Of a DNA stretch of 64,000 bases, positions 62,265-64,000 are shown in pieces. The notes under the pieces were generated by a model that was not told where the DNA came from, ran no database searches, and was given only the letters and a program-made list of their open reading frames with translations. Both the position numbers and the translations under genes were made by a program. The DNA is from Paraphoma chrysanthemicola (lineage: Eukaryota; Ascomycota; Dothideomycetes; Pleosporales; Phaeosphaeriaceae), in assembly GCA_020744225.1 (NCBI GenBank), contig JAGMWG010000017.1, positions 372,001-436,000 of the forward strand. The letters run 5' to 3'. Position 1 is the stretch's first letter; every line of letters starts with the position of its first letter.

Positions 62265-62305
62265 GTCAACTTCCTCGCCTCAGCTCCATCATCGCCGCTT
62301 CCAGG

Positions 62306-64000
62306 CTACCTCGAGATCCCGCAATACACTATTGCCTGATGTCTGACCCCGTGCCCCGGTCTATTCAAATTGACGCAAGATCTATCAGCCCAGGAAGTGC
62401 CTTCGATACGGTTAAAATGACACGACGTCACTTTTGCACCACACCAGACTGCTCCGGCATTGCCCTTTCCGTCGTTCATGTACTCACATCCCGGCTGCTT
62501 AGGCACATTGAATGAGTAAATGCCAGTCGGGGGCCCCACCGTTCGCCAGTCTCTTAGCCAAAGGCCGTAAACAGCAGTCGGAAAAAGTGCACATAGTGAG
62601 TCTGCGCCTTTCTCAGTAACGTAGAAGAGGTAGTTGAATTCGTACAGAGGTATTCCGTTGTTGTAATCACTTTTCATCTCAAGAACAATGTTGAGGTTAT
62701 CCTGTTTGTTCGAGCCGGTTCCTGGTGGTGCGTCGATCTTTTCTAGCAGATCTAACATGACGTTCATAGATTGTTGTTCGTTCGCAGAGTACGCGTTAGT
62801 AAACGTCTGCGTCGGTGGGTCGCACAGACAGCCTTGGTACTCTCCCTGTAGTGGCGTAAGTATGCAAAGAAGGCTGTGAGATTTTCTAAAACCTACTGAT
62901 CCACACGTTGGCTTGTTGTCATCTATCACCTTCATATCGCAGTCGTTAGGTTCTGGGTTAAATCCGCACCATATCTGGTAGATGCATTGATCAGCTGAGA
63001 GCCGAGTTATGAAGTGATCATTGGCTTACCGGAGTCTTCGTTGGATCAGGACAGCCCGATGTTGACGATGCCGATGTGGTGCTAGAAGTAGGAGAAGTTT
63101 TTGTCGCGGTCACTAAGGATGATGGGATGCGGTTTGTCTCTTGGACAGGCTTATTACCCATGAGCGTTTCCAGCGACAGTATGAAAAGGAAATTCCCTAT
63201 CTGCTCAGCGAGTTCCGGTCCGATAACAAGCAACGGAGCGTAAGCGAGGATGAAGTCGACGACCACACCGGCTGCTCGTGCGACGTCCGCACCTGGATCG
63301 GCCCACCCAAAAGGCATCTGATTTGGATCGATGAGGAGAATGTCGTTGAAGGTTCCCCCAGGAACTGCCATGCCAGCAACAGCTTCAGCAGCACAAATTG
63401 CCTCTCCAAGGCTAGCGCCTGACCGCTTCCGGGTGCCATGCTCGCTGTCAAACTTTCGACCGTCTTCACACTGAGTCGCACGGTGCATGACCTCATCGAT
63501 TCGAGAAGCAAGATCCTTGTCAAGAATCACAGCAAGGTCTCCCTTGACAAAACCCTCTTTCACTTCATTGAAGGGTGTGATTGAAGGAGGGTTCCGTCTT
63601 GAAGGTAGGAAGTGTTAGTGGAAACATTGAAATGAATAAGAGTTTCAAATAGGAGTTCGAAATGGAAGTACTAACCCTTGTAGTTTACTTGGTTCCGGCG
63701 TAGGTGTAACTGTTATGAAGATCGAGCCTGCTGCCGCAATTGTAAGTGCGGAAGCTGTGGCCAGCTTTGCTCCGGCGTCCTCAGCCTTGCTTACTGGAAT
63801 AAACATGCCATTATCAGCCGCATCGTTGTCTTTGCCCAACCACTTCGCTTTCAGGATCGCCGCAATTGTAGAGAAGACCGCCATCGACCTCTTCAGGGCG
63901 CCAGATAGCATTTTCATGAAAGAGCCGCGAGTCAACTCGTGATCGATCTCCAGACGAGAAGAGCGAAGAATGTTGCGAACTTCCTGATGACACCTGTCAC
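62306..64000 (-). CDS. Hypothetical membrane/extracellular protein, 5' end outside window
   Basis: Exons from beyond 64000 to 63676, then 63597-63030, 62974-62897 and 62845-62306, separated by introns of 78, 55 and 51 nt, all in phase. The upstream exon stays open to the window edge, so the start is not seen. A Ser/Thr-rich stretch (TKTSPTSSTTSASSTSGCPD) follows a hydrophobic region (FILAYAPLLVIGPELAEQIGNFLFIL). A Cys-bearing module with IWCGFNPEPNDC, GCLCDPPTQTF and a C-terminal KQPGCEYMNDG then follows. A second hydrophobic run (AGAKLATASALTIAAAGSIFITVTP) lies near 63740-63790. No catalytic motif is recognised. The layout suggests a secreted or cell-surface protein; the 3' end is placed at the first stop. 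Confidence 0.65.

Overview
The window is a nuclear segment of a filamentous ascomycete (Pezizomycotina), most probably a dothideomycete. It has short introns of about 45-80 nt with CTAAC/CTGAC-type branch sites, intergenic gaps of 0.3-1.5 kb, roughly even base composition, orthologues of fungal housekeeping genes, and several lineage-restricted stress, secreted and membrane proteins. The species cannot be fixed from the sequence. Exon joins were worked out by hand and checked for phase. Most internal boundaries should be exact or within a base or two.

Layout. 1-7454 (-): giant bridge-like lipid transfer protein of the Fmp27/Hobbit/BLTP2 family, running off the left edge. 8179-8877: doubtful small ORF. 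10144-11219 (+): hydrophilic stress-type protein. 11948-13872 (+): flavin amine oxidase. 14238-14840 (-) and 16589-17822 (+): a membrane-anchored protein resembling a deuterolysin prodomain, and a complete M35 deuterolysin nearby. 17946-19521 (-): multi-pass membrane protein. 20669-21445 (+): GPI-type secreted protein. 21640-24699 (-) and 24957-27059 (+): DNA ligase IV and the EH-domain protein Irs4, head to head. 27131-28351 (-) and 28575-29271 (+): a JMJD7-type JmjC oxygenase and a mitochondrial inner membrane protease subunit, head to head. 29463-30506 (-): RING-H2 protein. 30984-33772 (-): bZIP-type regulator with a problematic 5' half. 34341-35116 (+): two-TM protein. 35475-36905 (-): Erv41. 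37294-38076 (-) and 38702-39082 (-): two LEA-like hydrophilic proteins. 40044-41127 (-): NmrA-like protein. About 2.8 kb without a convincing gene follows. 43974-45926 (+): homeodomain protein. 46494-50060 (-) and 50541-54093 (-): two tandem Argonautes. 55009-55885 (-): Arf6-type GTPase. 57004-58055 (-): mitochondrial carrier. 58498-59510 (+): GT8 glycosyltransferase. 59629-61193 (-): phosphomannose isomerase. 62306-64000 (-): partial hypothetical membrane/secreted protein.

The strongest anomaly is the Argonaute pair. The left copy (46494-50060) has two in-frame stops at or near conserved positions, a frameshifting 10-bp tandem duplication, a second frameshift and an apparently missing linker, so it reads as a decaying RNAi gene. 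The right copy (50541-54093) is phase-consistent over ten exons and 1,013 codons, except for one in-frame TAG at codon 337. It uses a GC-AG intron beside the first catalytic Asp. A second GC-AG intron interrupts helix 3 of the homeodomain. Three hydrophilic stress-type genes have CRE/ATF-type palindromes upstream, which suggests a shared bZIP-controlled stress or conidiation programme.
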